NCBI RefSeq assembly: GCF_001428105.1
Contig: NZ_LMSJ01000018.1
Location: forward strand, 64,501-128,500
DNA from: Paenibacillus sp. Soil766
GTDB lineage: Bacteria; Bacillota; Bacilli; Paenibacillales; NBRC-103111
Direction: 5' to 3'
Length of the DNA: 64,000 nucleotides
The position numbers and the translations under genes are program-made. Positions 36,897 to 45,975 of the stretch are shown here, piece by piece; position 1 is the stretch's first letter, and each line of letters opens with the position of its first letter. A model generated the notes under the pieces. That model searched no databases, was not told where the DNA came from, and saw only the letters and a program-made list of their open reading frames with translations.

Positions 36897-38192
36897 CTAG
36901 TTCAATCCAAGACGGTCAAAAATCGTGCTTACATGTTTCAAATGCCAGCTAGGATCGAAGCAATCTGCGATTTCTTCTGGGCTTAACACTTCGGTGATGA
37001 CCGATGCGTTCTCTACGATTTCACGGAACGAGCGTTGCTCTTCCCATGCTTGCATTGCTCTAGGCTGAACCGTATCGTAAGCTTGCTCACGTGCAAAGCC
37101 TTTGTCGATCAACTTCGTCATCACGCGGCCGGAGAAAGGCACGTCGTACGTGCTGCGCATGTTGCGTTTCATATTTTCAGGGAACACCGTCAAATTCTTA
37201 ATGATATTACCTAGACGGTTCAACATGTAGTTCAACAATTGCGTTGAATCCGGCAGGATAATACGCTCAACGGAGGAGTGCGAAATGTCGCGCTCATGCC
37301 ACAGCGTCACGTTCTCATACGCGGACACCATGTGGCCACGAATGACGCGGGACAGGCCGGAAATGCTCTCGCAACCGATAGGATTGCGCTTATGCGGCAT
37401 AGCGGAGGAACCTTTTTGACCTTTTGCAAACGGCTCTTCAACTTCACGGAACTCACTCTTTTGAAGCGCACGAATTTCTGTCGCGAATTTGTCTAGGGAA
37501 GTCGCTACCAATGCTAATGTAGCCATGTAATCCGCGTGACGATCACGTTGCAGCGTTTGGGTGGAGATAGGGGCTGGCGTTGTGCCTAGCTTCTCGCACA
37601 CATATTGCTCAACAAACGGATCGATGTTCGCGTAGGTTCCTACTGCTCCTGAGATTTTACCGAATTGCACGCCATTAGCGGCTGTACGGAAACGCTCCAG
37701 GTTACGCTTCATTTCTTCGTACCATAGCGCCATTTTCAAACCAAACGTCGTTGGCTCCGCGTGAACACCATGCGTTCTACCCATCATTGCTGTATCTCTA
37801 TGTTCAATCGCTTTATTGCGAAGGATTTCGATGAAATTCTGGATGTCTTTGTCCAAAATCTCATTGGCTTGTCTCAACAAGTAACCCATCGCCGTATCGA
37901 CAACGTCTGTCGAAGTCAAACCGTAGTGAACCCATTTGCGCTCAGGCCCTAGTGTTTCGGATACCGCACGTGTGAAAGCAATAACGTCATGACGTGTCTC
38001 TTGCTCAATTTCGTAGATGCGATCGATGTTGAAGCTTGCATTTTCGCGCAAAACTTTGACATCTTCCTTCGGAATAACGCCTAGCTCTGCCCAAGCCTCG
38101 CAAGATAGAATTTCAACTTCCAAATAAGCTTGAAACTTATTCTGTTCTGTCCAAATGCTTGCCATCTCAGGGCGTGTATAACGATCAATCAT
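36897..38192 (-). CDS. purB: Adenylosuccinate lyase
   Basis: A 431-residue fumarase-superfamily lyase acting twice in purine synthesis (SAICAR to AICAR, and adenylosuccinate to AMP). The signature [14 protein letters not shown] is clear, as are [14 protein letters not shown] and [16 protein letters not shown] 38192 is chosen: GGAGG lies eight bases upstream, and the TTG five codons earlier contains it. 25 bases after purK. Confidence 0.97.
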   Translation of the reverse strand: MIDRYTRPEMASIWTEQNKFQAYLEVEILSCEAWAELGVIPKEDVKVLRENASFNIDRIYEIEQETRHDVIAFTRAVSETLGPERKWVHYGLTSTDVVDTAMGYLLRQANEILDKDIQNFIEILRNKAIEHRDTAMMGRTHGVHAEPTTFGLKMALWYEEMKRNLERFRTAANGVQFGKISGAVGTYANIDPFVEQYVCEKLGTTPAPISTQTLQRDRHADYMATLALVATSLDKFATEIRALQKSEFREVEEPFAKGQKGSSAMPHKRNPIGCESISGLSRVIRGHMVSAYENVTLWHERDISHSSVERIILPDSTQLLNYMLNRLGNIIKNLTVFPENMKRNMRSTYDVPFSGRVMTKLIDKGFAREQAYDTVQPRAMQAWEEQRSFREIVENASVITEVLSPEEIADCFDPSWHLKHVSTIFDRLGLN

Positions 38193-38217
38193 GTTCCGTT
38201 CCTCCAATAATCATCTT

Positions 38218-39390
38218 TTACTTACTTTCCCAAATGCCTGTCTGTTCTATCCAAGTCAATGCTTTCTCAACATCGTCGGTTAAAAGATTGATGTGACCCA
38301 TCTTGCGTTTCTCTTTCGCATCTTTCTTACCGTACAAATGAAGCTTGGCAGAGACGCCTAACGTTTCATTCTCTAGGAAGCCTGGATTCACTAGTTGATC
38401 GTGCAAAGGAGCGATGTGCTCACCCAGCAAATTAACCATGACCACTGGCGTCAACAATTCCGTTGAACCCAGAGGCAAATTACAAATCGCGCGTACGTGC
38501 TGCTCGAACTGTGAAGTCCGGCAAGCTTCCATCGTGTAATGCCCCGAATTATGCGGGCGTGGCGCAAGCTCGTTGACGTACAGCTGACCATCCTTCGTCA
38601 GGAATAGCTCAACCGCGATCAACCCGATGACACCGAGCGACTCCGCGATGCGAATCGCCAGCTCTTCGGCTGCCTTCTGCACGGGCACTGGAATACGTGC
38701 CGGCACGATGGATTCGTGCAGAATATTATGTACATGTATATTTTCAGCAGCAGGGAATGCTTTGACCTCGCCGCGTGGACTTCTAGCTGCAATAACGGAT
38801 AATTCTTTGTCAAAATGAATGAATTGTTCGAGCACTAGCTCGGTTTTGGCGCGGCTTAGCGTTTCATAAGCTTCGGTGACTTCATCTAAGGAGCGAAGCA
38901 CCCACTGTCCTTTGCCGTCATAACCGCCGGTTGCGGTTTTGAGTACGCATGGCGTACCGAAGCGTTCGGCTGCTTCCCGCAGCTCCGCTTCGCTTGTGAT
39001 CTCTGCGTAAGGCGCTACGGGAACGCCTGCCGCTTCAATCGCCTTTTTCTCACGAAGTCGGTGCTGTGTCGTGTATAAAAGATGACTGCCTTGTGGAACA
39101 TAGGACTCTTCCATCAAGATGTTGGTGACGTGTGCGTCGACGTTCTCGAACTCGTACGTGATCACGTCCGACAGTGCGGCCAGCTTTCTAGCTGCCTCCA
39201 CGTCGTCGAAATTCGCTTGAATCTGCGTCGCCACTTGCCCGCAAGGCGCGTCCTCTGTCGGGTCAAGCGTCACGAAGCGATACCCCATATTGCGTCCGGC
39301 TAGCGTCAGCATGCGGCCTAATTGCCCGCCGCCAAGGATACCGATGGTACCGCCTGGCTGGATCACCTTTCCGCTGGAAGTGTCACTCAT
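38218..39390 (-). CDS. purK: 5-(carboxyamino)imidazole ribonucleotide synthase
   Basis: A 390-residue ATP-grasp enzyme making N5-CAIR from AIR and bicarbonate. The N-terminus has [20 protein letters not shown], and the ATP-grasp part [17 protein letters not shown] and [20 protein letters not shown]. Its start overlaps the purE stop by four bases. GTG/ATG choice follows the overlap. Confidence 0.97.
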   Translation of the reverse strand: MSDTSSGKVIQPGGTIGILGGGQLGRMLTLAGRNMGYRFVTLDPTEDAPCGQVATQIQANFDDVEAARKLAALSDVITYEFENVDAHVTNILMEESYVPQGSHLLYTTQHRLREKKAIEAAGVPVAPYAEITSEAELREAAERFGTPCVLKTATGGYDGKGQWVLRSLDEVTEAYETLSRAKTELVLEQFIHFDKELSVIAARSPRGEVKAFPAAENIHVHNILHESIVPARIPVPVQKAAEELAIRIAESLGVIGLIAVELFLTKDGQLYVNELAPRPHNSGHYTMEACRTSQFEQHVRAICNLPLGSTELLTPVVMVNLLGEHIAPLHDQLVNPGFLENETLGVSAKLHLYGKKDAKEKRKMGHINLLTDDVEKALTWIEQTGIWESK

Positions 39391-39872
39391 AGGTTGTCAC
39401 TGCTTTCTAGCACCGTTTGCGTGATACGCGCGCGGCGTGCTTTCACTCTCGCTTGAATCTCTGGGTCAAAAGCGCCCAAAATCTGCCCAGCGAGCAAACC
39501 TGCATTCGTTGCACCCGCATGGCCGATCGCAACTGTAGCAACCGGAATGCCGCCTGGCATTTGCACGATAGAAAGCAAAGAGTCCATACCGTTAAGCGTA
39601 GACGTTTTGACTGGAACACCAATAACCGGTAGCTCTGTTTTGGCTGCAACCATTCCTGGTAAATGCGCCGCACCGCCTGCTCCGGCAATAATGACTTGTA
39701 GCCCACGTTCGATAGCCGATGCTGCATAGTCAAACATCAGATCAGGTGTTCTATGCGCGGAGACAACCTTCTTCTCATACGCTATACCCAGTTCGTCCAA
39801 CATATCACAAGCATGCTTCATCGTTTCCCAATCCGACTGGCTTCCCATAATTACACCAACACGTACCGTCAT
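39387..39872 (-). CDS. purE: 5-(carboxyamino)imidazole ribonucleotide mutase
   Basis: A 161-residue class I PurE, moving the carboxyl group of N5-CAIR to give [18 protein letters not shown] at the N-terminus, [13 protein letters not shown] and [14 protein letters not shown] are the family's active-site parts. ATG 39872 has AGAGG upstream; the GTG just before it is a second possible start. First gene of the operon, behind the riboswitch. Confidence 0.97.
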   Translation of the reverse strand: MTVRVGVIMGSQSDWETMKHACDMLDELGIAYEKKVVSAHRTPDLMFDYAASAIERGLQVIIAGAGGAAHLPGMVAAKTELPVIGVPVKTSTLNGMDSLLSIVQMPGGIPVATVAIGHAGATNAGLLAGQILGAFDPEIQARVKARRARITQTVLESSDNL

Positions 39873-39920
39873 CACAAACCTCTTTCTGAAAGCCGACTTT
39901 TAAAATCTTCATCTGACAAT

Positions 39921-39961
39921 AAAAAATGCCCAGAGTTAGAATTCACGATTCTATACGCTGG
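39921..39961 (-). terminator. Attenuator terminator of the pur leader
   Basis: CCAGCGTATAGAAT and AATTCTAACTCTGG pair (fwd 39948-39961 with 39930-39943), followed on the minus strand by GCATTTTTT. It lies between the guanine aptamer and purE, as the expression platform of a transcription-terminating riboswitch. Confidence 0.88.
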
Positions 39962-40021
39962 ACAGCAAAAGAACCGAATGCAAAAAGACCATCATTTCCT
40001 ATGGTTCCCCTCATTCGCTTC

Positions 40022-40088
40022 CTCGTAGTCCAAAAATTCATGGTTTTTGGGTAGATACTTCCAGGCCTTATCCCTGATTTTATACGAG
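40022..40088 (-). ncRNA. Purine (guanine-type) riboswitch aptamer of the pur operon
   Basis: On the minus strand P1 is CTCGTA / TACGAG (fwd 40083-40088 and 40022-40027). P2 is CAGG / CCTG with the loop GATAAGG, P3 is CCAAAAA / TTTTTGG, and the junction carries the conserved TATCTACC. The specificity base in the ACTACG segment of the 3' junction is C, the guanine/hypoxanthine type (U would mean adenine). With ligand bound, the downstream terminator should form and switch off the operon. Confidence 0.92.
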
Positions 40089-40134
40089 TTGATTCGACAT
40101 TTTCAATTAGTGCGGCTTCATTTCCCGCTTTCCT

Positions 40135-40164
40135 AGTTTACTACCAACTAACGTGCCATGTCAA
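40135..40164 (-). promoter_or_regulatory. pur operon promoter
   Basis: TTGACA (fwd 40159-40164) and TAAACT (fwd 40135-40140) with 18-base spacing on the minus strand, about 50 bases before the aptamer. The -35 is consensus. Confidence 0.7.
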
Positions 40165-40169
40165 TTTGA

Positions 40170-40215
40170 AAAAACGAACGATTTTCGCTAATTTCTTTTA
40201 AATAGTTCGCTTTTT
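40170..40215. promoter_or_regulatory. Pair of PurR-binding PurBoxes
   Basis: Two oppositely oriented CGAA-centred boxes: AAAAACGAACGATT at about 40170-40184 and, inverted, AAAAAGCGAACTATT at about 40201-40215. The CGAA cores are 27 bases apart, close to the spacing of the Bacillus PurBox pair, and directly upstream of the -35 box. PurR would repress here when PRPP is low. Confidence 0.75.
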
Positions 40216-40371
40216 AGGCACGTTTTCTAGTTTTTACCTGTAAAGAGCAAAGATGCGTTTATCTACCTCATTATATGAGATCATCCGTTATTCTTTAATT
40301 TCAAAGACACTTGTATGACGAGCATTCATATTTTTCGACATGACTTCATTCTTTTGGAAAAACAACAAATA

Positions 40372-40407
40372 CACTGACATACAGCTGTCAGTGCGTTTGT
40401 ATATAAT
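40372..40407 (+). promoter_or_regulatory. Promoter with 8-bp operator palindrome upstream of the YdeI-like gene
   Basis: CACTGACA (40372-40379) and TGTCAGTG (40386-40393) form a perfect dyad with a six-base gap, followed nine bases later by TATAAT (40402-40407). A regulator bound at the dyad would cover the -35 region. The regulator is unknown. Confidence 0.55.
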
Positions 40408-40432
40408 GATAATCAGAGGTGACCAGAAACTT

Positions 40433-40993
40433 ATGATCATAGATAAAATCGTGAAAGTTCACACACGACAAGATTGGCGAAATTGGCTAAGTGATAATCA
40501 CAGCACAGAAGAATATTGTTGGTTAGTTCCTACAAGTCGACATTCCGAAAGTTACTTAGATTCTGTTGAAGAAGCCTTATGTTTCGGCTGGATTGATAGC
40601 ACCATTAAGAAATTAGATGACACGCAAACAGCACATCGTTATTCACCAAGGAAAAAGAAGAGTAACTGGACACAGCTCAATAAAGAACGCGTCAGAAGAT
40701 TAGACAAATTAGGCTTTATGACAGATGCAGGATATCGTGTATTGCCCGATATGAACACCGCATCTTTCCTCATAGATGAAGACATCTTAGCGCAATTACG
40801 TCAGGACGAAGTGCTCTATAGTCATTTTCGATCCTTGCCAGAACTCTATGTTAGAGTCAAGATCGATAATATTCAGTCTGTACGTAACGATGCAACGTTG
40901 TACAATAATCGGTTAACCAAGTTTATTGAACATACTCGTATGAATACATTATATGGTCAATGGCACGATAACGGCCGACTTATCGCGTACTAA
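40433..40993 (+). CDS. YdeI/OmpD-associated family protein
   Basis: A 186-residue protein of the YdeI family. The conserved core EALCFGWIDSTIKKLDD lies at about residues 45-61 (from this start), with FSPRKKKSNWT-like RYSPRKKKSNWTQLNKERV following. Biochemical role is not known; family members have been linked with bacteriocin or peptide protection. ATG 40433 is used because the promoter and operator lie at 40372-40407, downstream of the longest possible start at 40340. Confidence 0.82.
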   Translation: MIIDKIVKVHTRQDWRNWLSDNHSTEEYCWLVPTSRHSESYLDSVEEALCFGWIDSTIKKLDDTQTAHRYSPRKKKSNWTQLNKERVRRLDKLGFMTDAGYRVLPDMNTASFLIDEDILAQLRQDEVLYSHFRSLPELYVRVKIDNIQSVRNDATLYNNRLTKFIEHTRMNTLYGQWHDNGRLIAY

Positions 40994-41010
40994 TCCGTAC
41001 TAGGATTTAC

Positions 41011-41283
41011 TTACGAGCAAATAGCTGCTTCATATCGTAAAGTGGCTCCGCCAACCGTCAACTCATTCACTAATCCGAGCTTTTTAAAAACATGCAAAGA
41101 ACTGTTAACCGTCATTGCATTCAATTGCGGATATTCACCAACCATCGCCTCGCATATGTCTTTCACCGCCACGTAACTTTCCTGCGCATAGAGATACGTT
41201 AGTAACGCGCGCCGCTGTGGAGTTAACGGGATATTCCTTGCCCGCATCCGCTGCAAAGCTTGATTCAGATCATGTTTAACCAT
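41011..41283 (-). CDS. Fur/PerR-family regulator lacking the C-terminal domain
   Basis: A 90-residue protein that matches only the N-terminal winged-helix part of Fur-family repressors: NIPLTPQRRALLTYL, then NAMTVNSSLHVFKKLGLVNEL. Fur, PerR and Zur proteins run to about 140-150 residues; the dimerisation domain with most metal ligands is missing, and the sequence after the TAA stop shows no continuing homology in any frame. ATG 41283 has GAGGAGG eight bases upstream. A perfect PerR box lies about 90 bases upstream. It could be a truncated PerR or a small DNA-binding competitor. Confidence 0.68.
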   Translation of the reverse strand: MVKHDLNQALQRMRARNIPLTPQRRALLTYLYAQESYVAVKDICEAMVGEYPQLNAMTVNSSLHVFKKLGLVNELTVGGATLRYEAAICS

Positions 41284-41369
41284 TAGGGTAACCTCCTCAT
41301 ACGTTGGTGGGGACTACGGCTTGCTTTTTCAAATGCTGCATTTATCTCGAAATATCCTCGGTTCTTTAA

Positions 41370-41384
41370 TTATAATTATTATAA
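41370..41384. promoter_or_regulatory. PerR box
   Basis: TTATAATTATTATAA, an exact match to the PerR operator TTATAATnATTATAA, upstream of the truncated Fur-family gene. A second, weaker copy (TTATAATTATATT) follows near 41397. The region to 41415 is almost pure A/T, so chance similarity is more likely than usual. Confidence 0.6.
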
Positions 41385-41419
41385 TATAATATTAATTATA
41401 ATTATATTGATAACAATTG

Positions 41420-41640
41420 TCAACAACCTTACCCTCTGAAGGCGCGATCTACGAGGAAGCTATCCCTCCACAATCACATTGTTTCAATGAGGGAGAACGT
41501 ACTGCTGTGGAGGATGAAAAATGCAAAAGTGCAACCTTTTTTGGCGAAGTCATCTAGTCTGCTGAAATACTGCAAAGAGCTTTCGCATCTTTGAGCATGT
41601 TTTTCACCGATACAGCGCAGCTCTGGGCACGCCTACTAAG
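41420..41640. other. Gene-free stretch between the Fur-like gene and the pectin cluster
   Basis: No frame with a ribosome-binding site was found here. It includes a weak fold-back CCCTCC ... GAGGG (about 41470-41505) of unknown meaning. Confidence 0.5.
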
Positions 41641-41670
41641 AAAAACCGCCAGGAGCTATCCTCCTGACGG
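41641..41670 (-). terminator. Terminator of the pectin operon
   Basis: CCGCCAGGAG (41646-41655) and CTCCTGACGG (41661-41670) pair with one mismatch; on the minus strand the stem is followed by TTTTT. It lies 25 bases after the pectinesterase stop. Confidence 0.85.
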
Positions 41671-41694
41671 CCATTAGCAAGCTAAACTCGCTAC

Positions 41695-42660
41695 TTATTC
41701 ATCTATTTGCGTTGGATCCCAACCATCGTCGCCTGCCAGCACTCGCTGAGCTGTCATTTCTCCCGCTTCACTTGCCGTCAACACCGTTGCCCACTCGACG
41801 CGGCCGGTGGTTACTGCTCCTGGACCTACACTCCCACTCTCTATGTACCTAACCTCATCGACTGATTCCTGTTCATTCCATCGATCCCAGCCCGTAGCTT
41901 TAATATGCGTTCCTACCCAGCAATCTACGAACGCTGTCTTCGCATAATTCCGCCACGGCCGCCCTAGACCAACAGACTGCTCTGGCGCATCCCCGGTCAG
42001 TTTGCATCGCAGGAATACATAACCATATGGAACCTCTTCCGGGGTTGAGGCAGCTGTAATCCAGCCGCGTCCCAAGGAGACAATCTCGCAATCCTGAAAC
42101 ACAGCTGTCGCCGAGCCAAAAATAAAATCAACATCCCCTTCTACATAGCAGCGTTCGTAATACTGCCTCACCGGACGCCTCGGCGCACCTTCCCTTGGAC
42201 CGCCAAAGCTCCCGCGATCTCGCGGCTTCGGTGGCAACGGCCCTGTGAACAGCGTATCCTGGTGCCCGAGGAATCGGCAATCACGAAAGGTGACGCAGTC
42301 CCCATCGACATATGCAGCCAAGGCTTGCCCCACGATGTCCCCGCTCCCTGCTGTATTCTCGAAGGTGATACCTTCCACTGTAATATGGTCCCCACCGATG
42401 TAAGCCGTGTACGAATGAAACGTGTGGTAAGGCTCACCGCCCGGAAACAACTTCTTCGCATAATCATCGTAGGTGATCACAGTCGTGTCCGCCCCTTCGC
42501 CGACTAGCGTTATCCACGACTTATCCATATATATCTTTTCTTTATATACACCACTCTTAACATGAATCATCGTCGGCTCTGTCTGCCCCTCTGGGATATG
42601 ATCAACTGCCTCTTGTATGCTCAGGAAGTCGCCGCTCCCATCTGCTGCAACGGTAATCAT
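41695..42660 (-). CDS. Pectinesterase (carbohydrate esterase family 8)
   Basis: A 321-residue beta-helix pectin methylesterase without a signal peptide, so it probably acts on imported methylated oligogalacturonides. CE8 motifs: GQALAAYVDGD (about 110), CRFLGHQDTLF (about 128-138, catalytic Gln and first Asp), YVEGDVDFIFGSATAVF (nucleophile Asp), and GLGRPWRNYA (Arg/Trp). A proline/arginine-rich loop (about 142-165) is longer than usual. It overlaps the solute-binding gene start of the same operon by four bases at its 5' end. Confidence 0.93.
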   Translation of the reverse strand: MITVAADGSGDFLSIQEAVDHIPEGQTEPTMIHVKSGVYKEKIYMDKSWITLVGEGADTTVITYDDYAKKLFPGGEPYHTFHSYTAYIGGDHITVEGITFENTAGSGDIVGQALAAYVDGDCVTFRDCRFLGHQDTLFTGPLPPKPRDRGSFGGPREGAPRRPVRQYYERCYVEGDVDFIFGSATAVFQDCEIVSLGRGWITAASTPEEVPYGYVFLRCKLTGDAPEQSVGLGRPWRNYAKTAFVDCWVGTHIKATGWDRWNEQESVDEVRYIESGSVGPGAVTTGRVEWATVLTASEAGEMTAQRVLAGDDGWDPTQIDE

Positions 42661-44195
42661 GGCTTTCCATCCTTTCTACTCGCGCGATAATTATCAAATT
42701 GACGTTGAATTTCCGAAATCACATGAGTCATTCCTGCATCCTTTAATTTGGCTCTGAAGTCTGCCATTGTCGTTGTCCAATCCATTTTCGCATCATACAA
42801 TTTCGGCAAATACTCCGTAATGATAACATTGAGCTGGGCAATCTCCGATTTAATCGGCGCCAGATCAGGCACGAAGCCAAGTGTTGGGGAAACGATAACT
42901 TCCTTATCCCAATCCCGTAGCTCCTTGCTATATGCTGGGGAGATATGGGTACTAAACCGAGCAAACCGAATATCATTCCAAGTCCAGCTGATCGGGTTAT
43001 ACTGATGCTCAGGCGCGATACCGTCATATACGATAGCCTCGTCCTTCAGCTTGTAATTCACATCCTTGATTCCATAGGTGAACAGATCGTAGTTCTCCTG
43101 GCTGCTTCTCAGCCAATTCAGGAAGGCAACAGACTCATTCACATGTTGGCTTGTCGAGAATACCGAAAGAATATTATCAGCACCGGTGTATAAGTACTTC
43201 GGCTTCTCTGGATGCAAATACACATTCTCCAGTTCTCCCTCTGGAAGCATCGCTTTGAACGCATCAATTCGCTCGGTTTGCTTCATGACAACACTCCACG
43301 TTGCCGCCACTTTACCTGAGTTGAAAGCAAGCTCTGGATCTGGATACTTCGAGGTGTCCGACGGTCCATATGGAATGTAGCCCTTCTCTTGCCATTCATG
43401 CATCTTCCCCATGATATGAAAGAAAAAATCTGACTCATAGGTATCTCTGACCTTCAGCTGAGGATCCGCAGGGTCAATATACACAGGAGCATTCAAGTAA
43501 CCTCCCGCAAAAAAAGCAACATCCCCATATTCCCGAAGCAAGAAACGGCCTGTGTCGTAAAAATAGGGCGTAATCGTCGGTTCATTCTGATGAATCGTCT
43601 CCAAGTACTTATCCATATCGGCCACCGTCTTTATTTCCGGTAAACCGTATTTCTTTCTCAGATCGCCTCTAATCTGCACGAAGCTCTGAAACTCCGCGAT
43701 CGGCATCACACGAGGAATACCATAGATATACCCGTTAATCGTTACACCCTGAAACGCATAATCCGGTGTACTGTTTACTATCGCATGACCATAATCGCGA
43801 AGCGCGTCATCCAAGGGGGCTAGCACTTTCTTCGAAACTAAATCCGCAATATTCGAATACGCCGATAAAGCAATATCATAGGGCTCTCCGCTCGCAGCAT
43901 TCAGCCACAGCTTATTCCAGTACTGTTCATACGGAATATACGTAAACTCGAGCTTGATCGGCAAGCCGTCCTTGGCTAGCTTGGCCTCAACGGCTTGGAT
44001 AACTTCCTCCTGGGCTGCTGGCTTCTCCAACGGAAACAAGAGATGTAAGGTGGTTGGCACTAGGCCCTGCCCCGCTTTGTTCGTGTGCGACGTAGCTGGT
44101 GTCAGATCAGGATCCCCCCCCCTGCCAACGATCATGAGCACAACAATTGACGTACATATCACGATGAACAGTAGCATGTAGGTGGATCTCTTCAT
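42657..44195 (-). CDS. Extracellular solute-binding protein, second copy (oligosaccharide ABC transporter)
   Basis: A 512-residue substrate-binding protein. The N-terminus MKRSTYMLLFIVICTSIVVL is a membrane anchor or signal peptide but has no lipobox cysteine. The body has the LplA-like features IKLEFTYIPYEQYWNKLWLN and DIALSAYSNIADLV with a DUF3502-type C-terminal half. ATG 44195 has AAAGGA ten bases upstream. It follows another binding protein gene with a strong hairpin in the gap. Two binding proteins may widen the sugars taken up by one permease pair. Confidence 0.85.
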   Translation of the reverse strand: MKRSTYMLLFIVICTSIVVLMIVGRGGDPDLTPATSHTNKAGQGLVPTTLHLLFPLEKPAAQEEVIQAVEAKLAKDGLPIKLEFTYIPYEQYWNKLWLNAASGEPYDIALSAYSNIADLVSKKVLAPLDDALRDYGHAIVNSTPDYAFQGVTINGYIYGIPRVMPIAEFQSFVQIRGDLRKKYGLPEIKTVADMDKYLETIHQNEPTITPYFYDTGRFLLREYGDVAFFAGGYLNAPVYIDPADPQLKVRDTYESDFFFHIMGKMHEWQEKGYIPYGPSDTSKYPDPELAFNSGKVAATWSVVMKQTERIDAFKAMLPEGELENVYLHPEKPKYLYTGADNILSVFSTSQHVNESVAFLNWLRSSQENYDLFTYGIKDVNYKLKDEAIVYDGIAPEHQYNPISWTWNDIRFARFSTHISPAYSKELRDWDKEVIVSPTLGFVPDLAPIKSEIAQLNVIITEYLPKLYDAKMDWTTTMADFRAKLKDAGMTHVISEIQRQFDNYRASRKDGKP

Positions 44196-44240
44196 CCTGA
44201 AACCGTCCTTTTTAAAGATTCGTCGCCGCAAATGGATAAA

Positions 44241-44268
44241 CACAGCAGCCATTTTCGCGGCTGCTGTG
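44241..44268 (-). other. Strong hairpin between the two solute-binding protein genes
   Basis: CACAGCAGCC (44241-44250) and GGCTGCTGTG (44259-44268), a perfect 10-bp stem with an eight-base loop. Only a weak T tract follows, so it may protect the 3' end of the upstream binding-protein mRNA or cause partial termination, lowering expression of the genes after it. Confidence 0.6.
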
Positions 44269-44294
44269 CTAGTTACACAAACGACAATCGTTAT

Positions 44295-45920
44295 TTATTT
44301 CTTACTAGCCGTGAGATAACGGTCATATTGTGCTTGTCTTCCTTTAATAACATCCTCAACACCCATGCTTTTCAACGACTTGATATAGCTATCGAATTTA
44401 TCCAGGCTTTCCTTGCCAGTAATAAACTTAATATTCATTTCATTCACATACGTCGTGATATCTGGCATCACCGTGTTCTCTTTGTCAGCCTCGGCTTTCA
44501 GCGCATACACGAATGGGAATGGTGCTTTGATATATTTCTCCATCTCTTTATCAATCTTAGCATGCCATGGTGCTACCAGTACATCCGTCGCCTCAACGGA
44601 TTGTTCGATTGGCAGATTAGTTGGATTGATTCCGAACTTCTGGATAAAATCATTATCCTTGCCTTTCTCCGTAAATTGTTTCTTACCGTCAACCACATCA
44701 AACGTTTGCCCTTTCAGTCCCCACACATACATCTCCTTGGATTCTTCACTGCTCGCATAATCCAAGAATTTGAACGCCAGCTCAGGATCCTTCGCATTCT
44801 TGGAAACACCAAAGATACCTGTAATCGGGTTACGACCAATATAGAACTGATCACCATGCGGCCCTTTGAATGGGGCGATCCCTTTAATGAGCGGCTGTGC
44901 AGGATCGTAATCCTTGAACAGCTTGCTATACACCATGGAGGTATACCAACTAAAGTTAAATGTAGCACCTGTTAGGTTTTGCGAGAATTTCGATGTAATC
45001 TGATCCGCTGTAACGCTGGCGAAATCGGACTCTAGTAATCCCTCTTTGTACAAACTATTTAAGTAGGTTAAATATTCCTTGTAATTCGGCTCATAGAACG
45101 AATAATGCACTTTACCGTCTTTGTCTGCATAGAAGTTATTGGCTAGATCCAATCCGAATACAGGTCCGAAAGCATTCGCCAGTTGATTAGGCGCTACGGA
45201 GAACGGGATTTCGTCCTGCTTGCCATTACCATTCGGGTCATTCGCTTTGAACTTACGCAGCATATCCGTGAATTCATCGAGCGTCGTTGGCTCTTTGAGA
45301 TTTAATTTTTCCAGCCATCTTACGTTCACCATAAACGTAGGCATGTAGTTCTTCGTCACCGCCAGCTGAGGTAGATAGTAAATCTTCCCGTCTGGTGTTG
45401 TTAAGCTGGCTTTCAGCGCAGGGTATTTCTCGAATAGCTTCTTGACGTTCACGCCATATTTATCGATATAATCGTTCAGAGGTTTAAACAAGCCGCCTTG
45501 AATATTTTTCATCGTCTGATCCTGATCCAACTGATAGATCACATCGGGGAGATCGGCACCCGCAGCAAGTCGTGGGCTAATGGCATCCTGATAGGTTGAT
45601 GGCGGAAGCAGCTCCCAATTGACCGTAATACCTGCACGTTTACTCAACTCTTGGACGATCGGGGCTTGGTTGAGATCGACATTGTTCGTCCAAGCATTCG
45701 TTGCTAGAATTTTGAGCGATCCCGCTTTATCGGTGATTGGCCCTGTGCCTGTGTATGTGAAGCCCGCTGGCGCCGCAGCACTCGCATCTGGTTTCGTCGT
45801 CGTTGCCCCCGTGCTTGCAGCAGGCTCAGCGCCACCATCACTTGTACAACCTGCAGCTACCATAGCGAATAAAGCGGTAATCAGAGACAAACTTGCCGTT
45901 GTTTTGAGTGTTTTTTTCAT
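44295..45920 (-). CDS. LplA-like extracellular solute-binding lipoprotein
   Basis: A 541-residue lipoprotein; the signal peptide ends in VAAGC (Cys25). The body matches the large LplA-type binding proteins (WTNNVDLNQAPIVQELSKRAGITVNWELL... style N-lobe and the DPELAFKFLDYAS segment). It should capture rhamnogalacturonan- or pectin-derived oligosaccharides. It lies directly after the permease gene lplC in the operon. Confidence 0.88.
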   Translation of the reverse strand: MKKTLKTTASLSLITALFAMVAAGCTSDGGAEPAASTGATTTKPDASAAAPAGFTYTGTGPITDKAGSLKILATNAWTNNVDLNQAPIVQELSKRAGITVNWELLPPSTYQDAISPRLAAGADLPDVIYQLDQDQTMKNIQGGLFKPLNDYIDKYGVNVKKLFEKYPALKASLTTPDGKIYYLPQLAVTKNYMPTFMVNVRWLEKLNLKEPTTLDEFTDMLRKFKANDPNGNGKQDEIPFSVAPNQLANAFGPVFGLDLANNFYADKDGKVHYSFYEPNYKEYLTYLNSLYKEGLLESDFASVTADQITSKFSQNLTGATFNFSWYTSMVYSKLFKDYDPAQPLIKGIAPFKGPHGDQFYIGRNPITGIFGVSKNAKDPELAFKFLDYASSEESKEMYVWGLKGQTFDVVDGKKQFTEKGKDNDFIQKFGINPTNLPIEQSVEATDVLVAPWHAKIDKEMEKYIKAPFPFVYALKAEADKENTVMPDITTYVNEMNIKFITGKESLDKFDSYIKSLKSMGVEDVIKGRQAQYDRYLTASKK

Positions 45921-45975
45921 ATACGAACCCTCCCTTAATGTATAAAGCCCACTTATCTATCCAGCAAGAGTATCG

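Noticed and set aside
36218..36952. 244-codon plus-strand frame
   Set aside because: Antisense of purC and crosses the purB border; no supporting signals.
44232..44975. 247-codon plus-strand frame
   Set aside because: Antisense of the lplA-like gene and across the intergenic hairpin; not gene-like.
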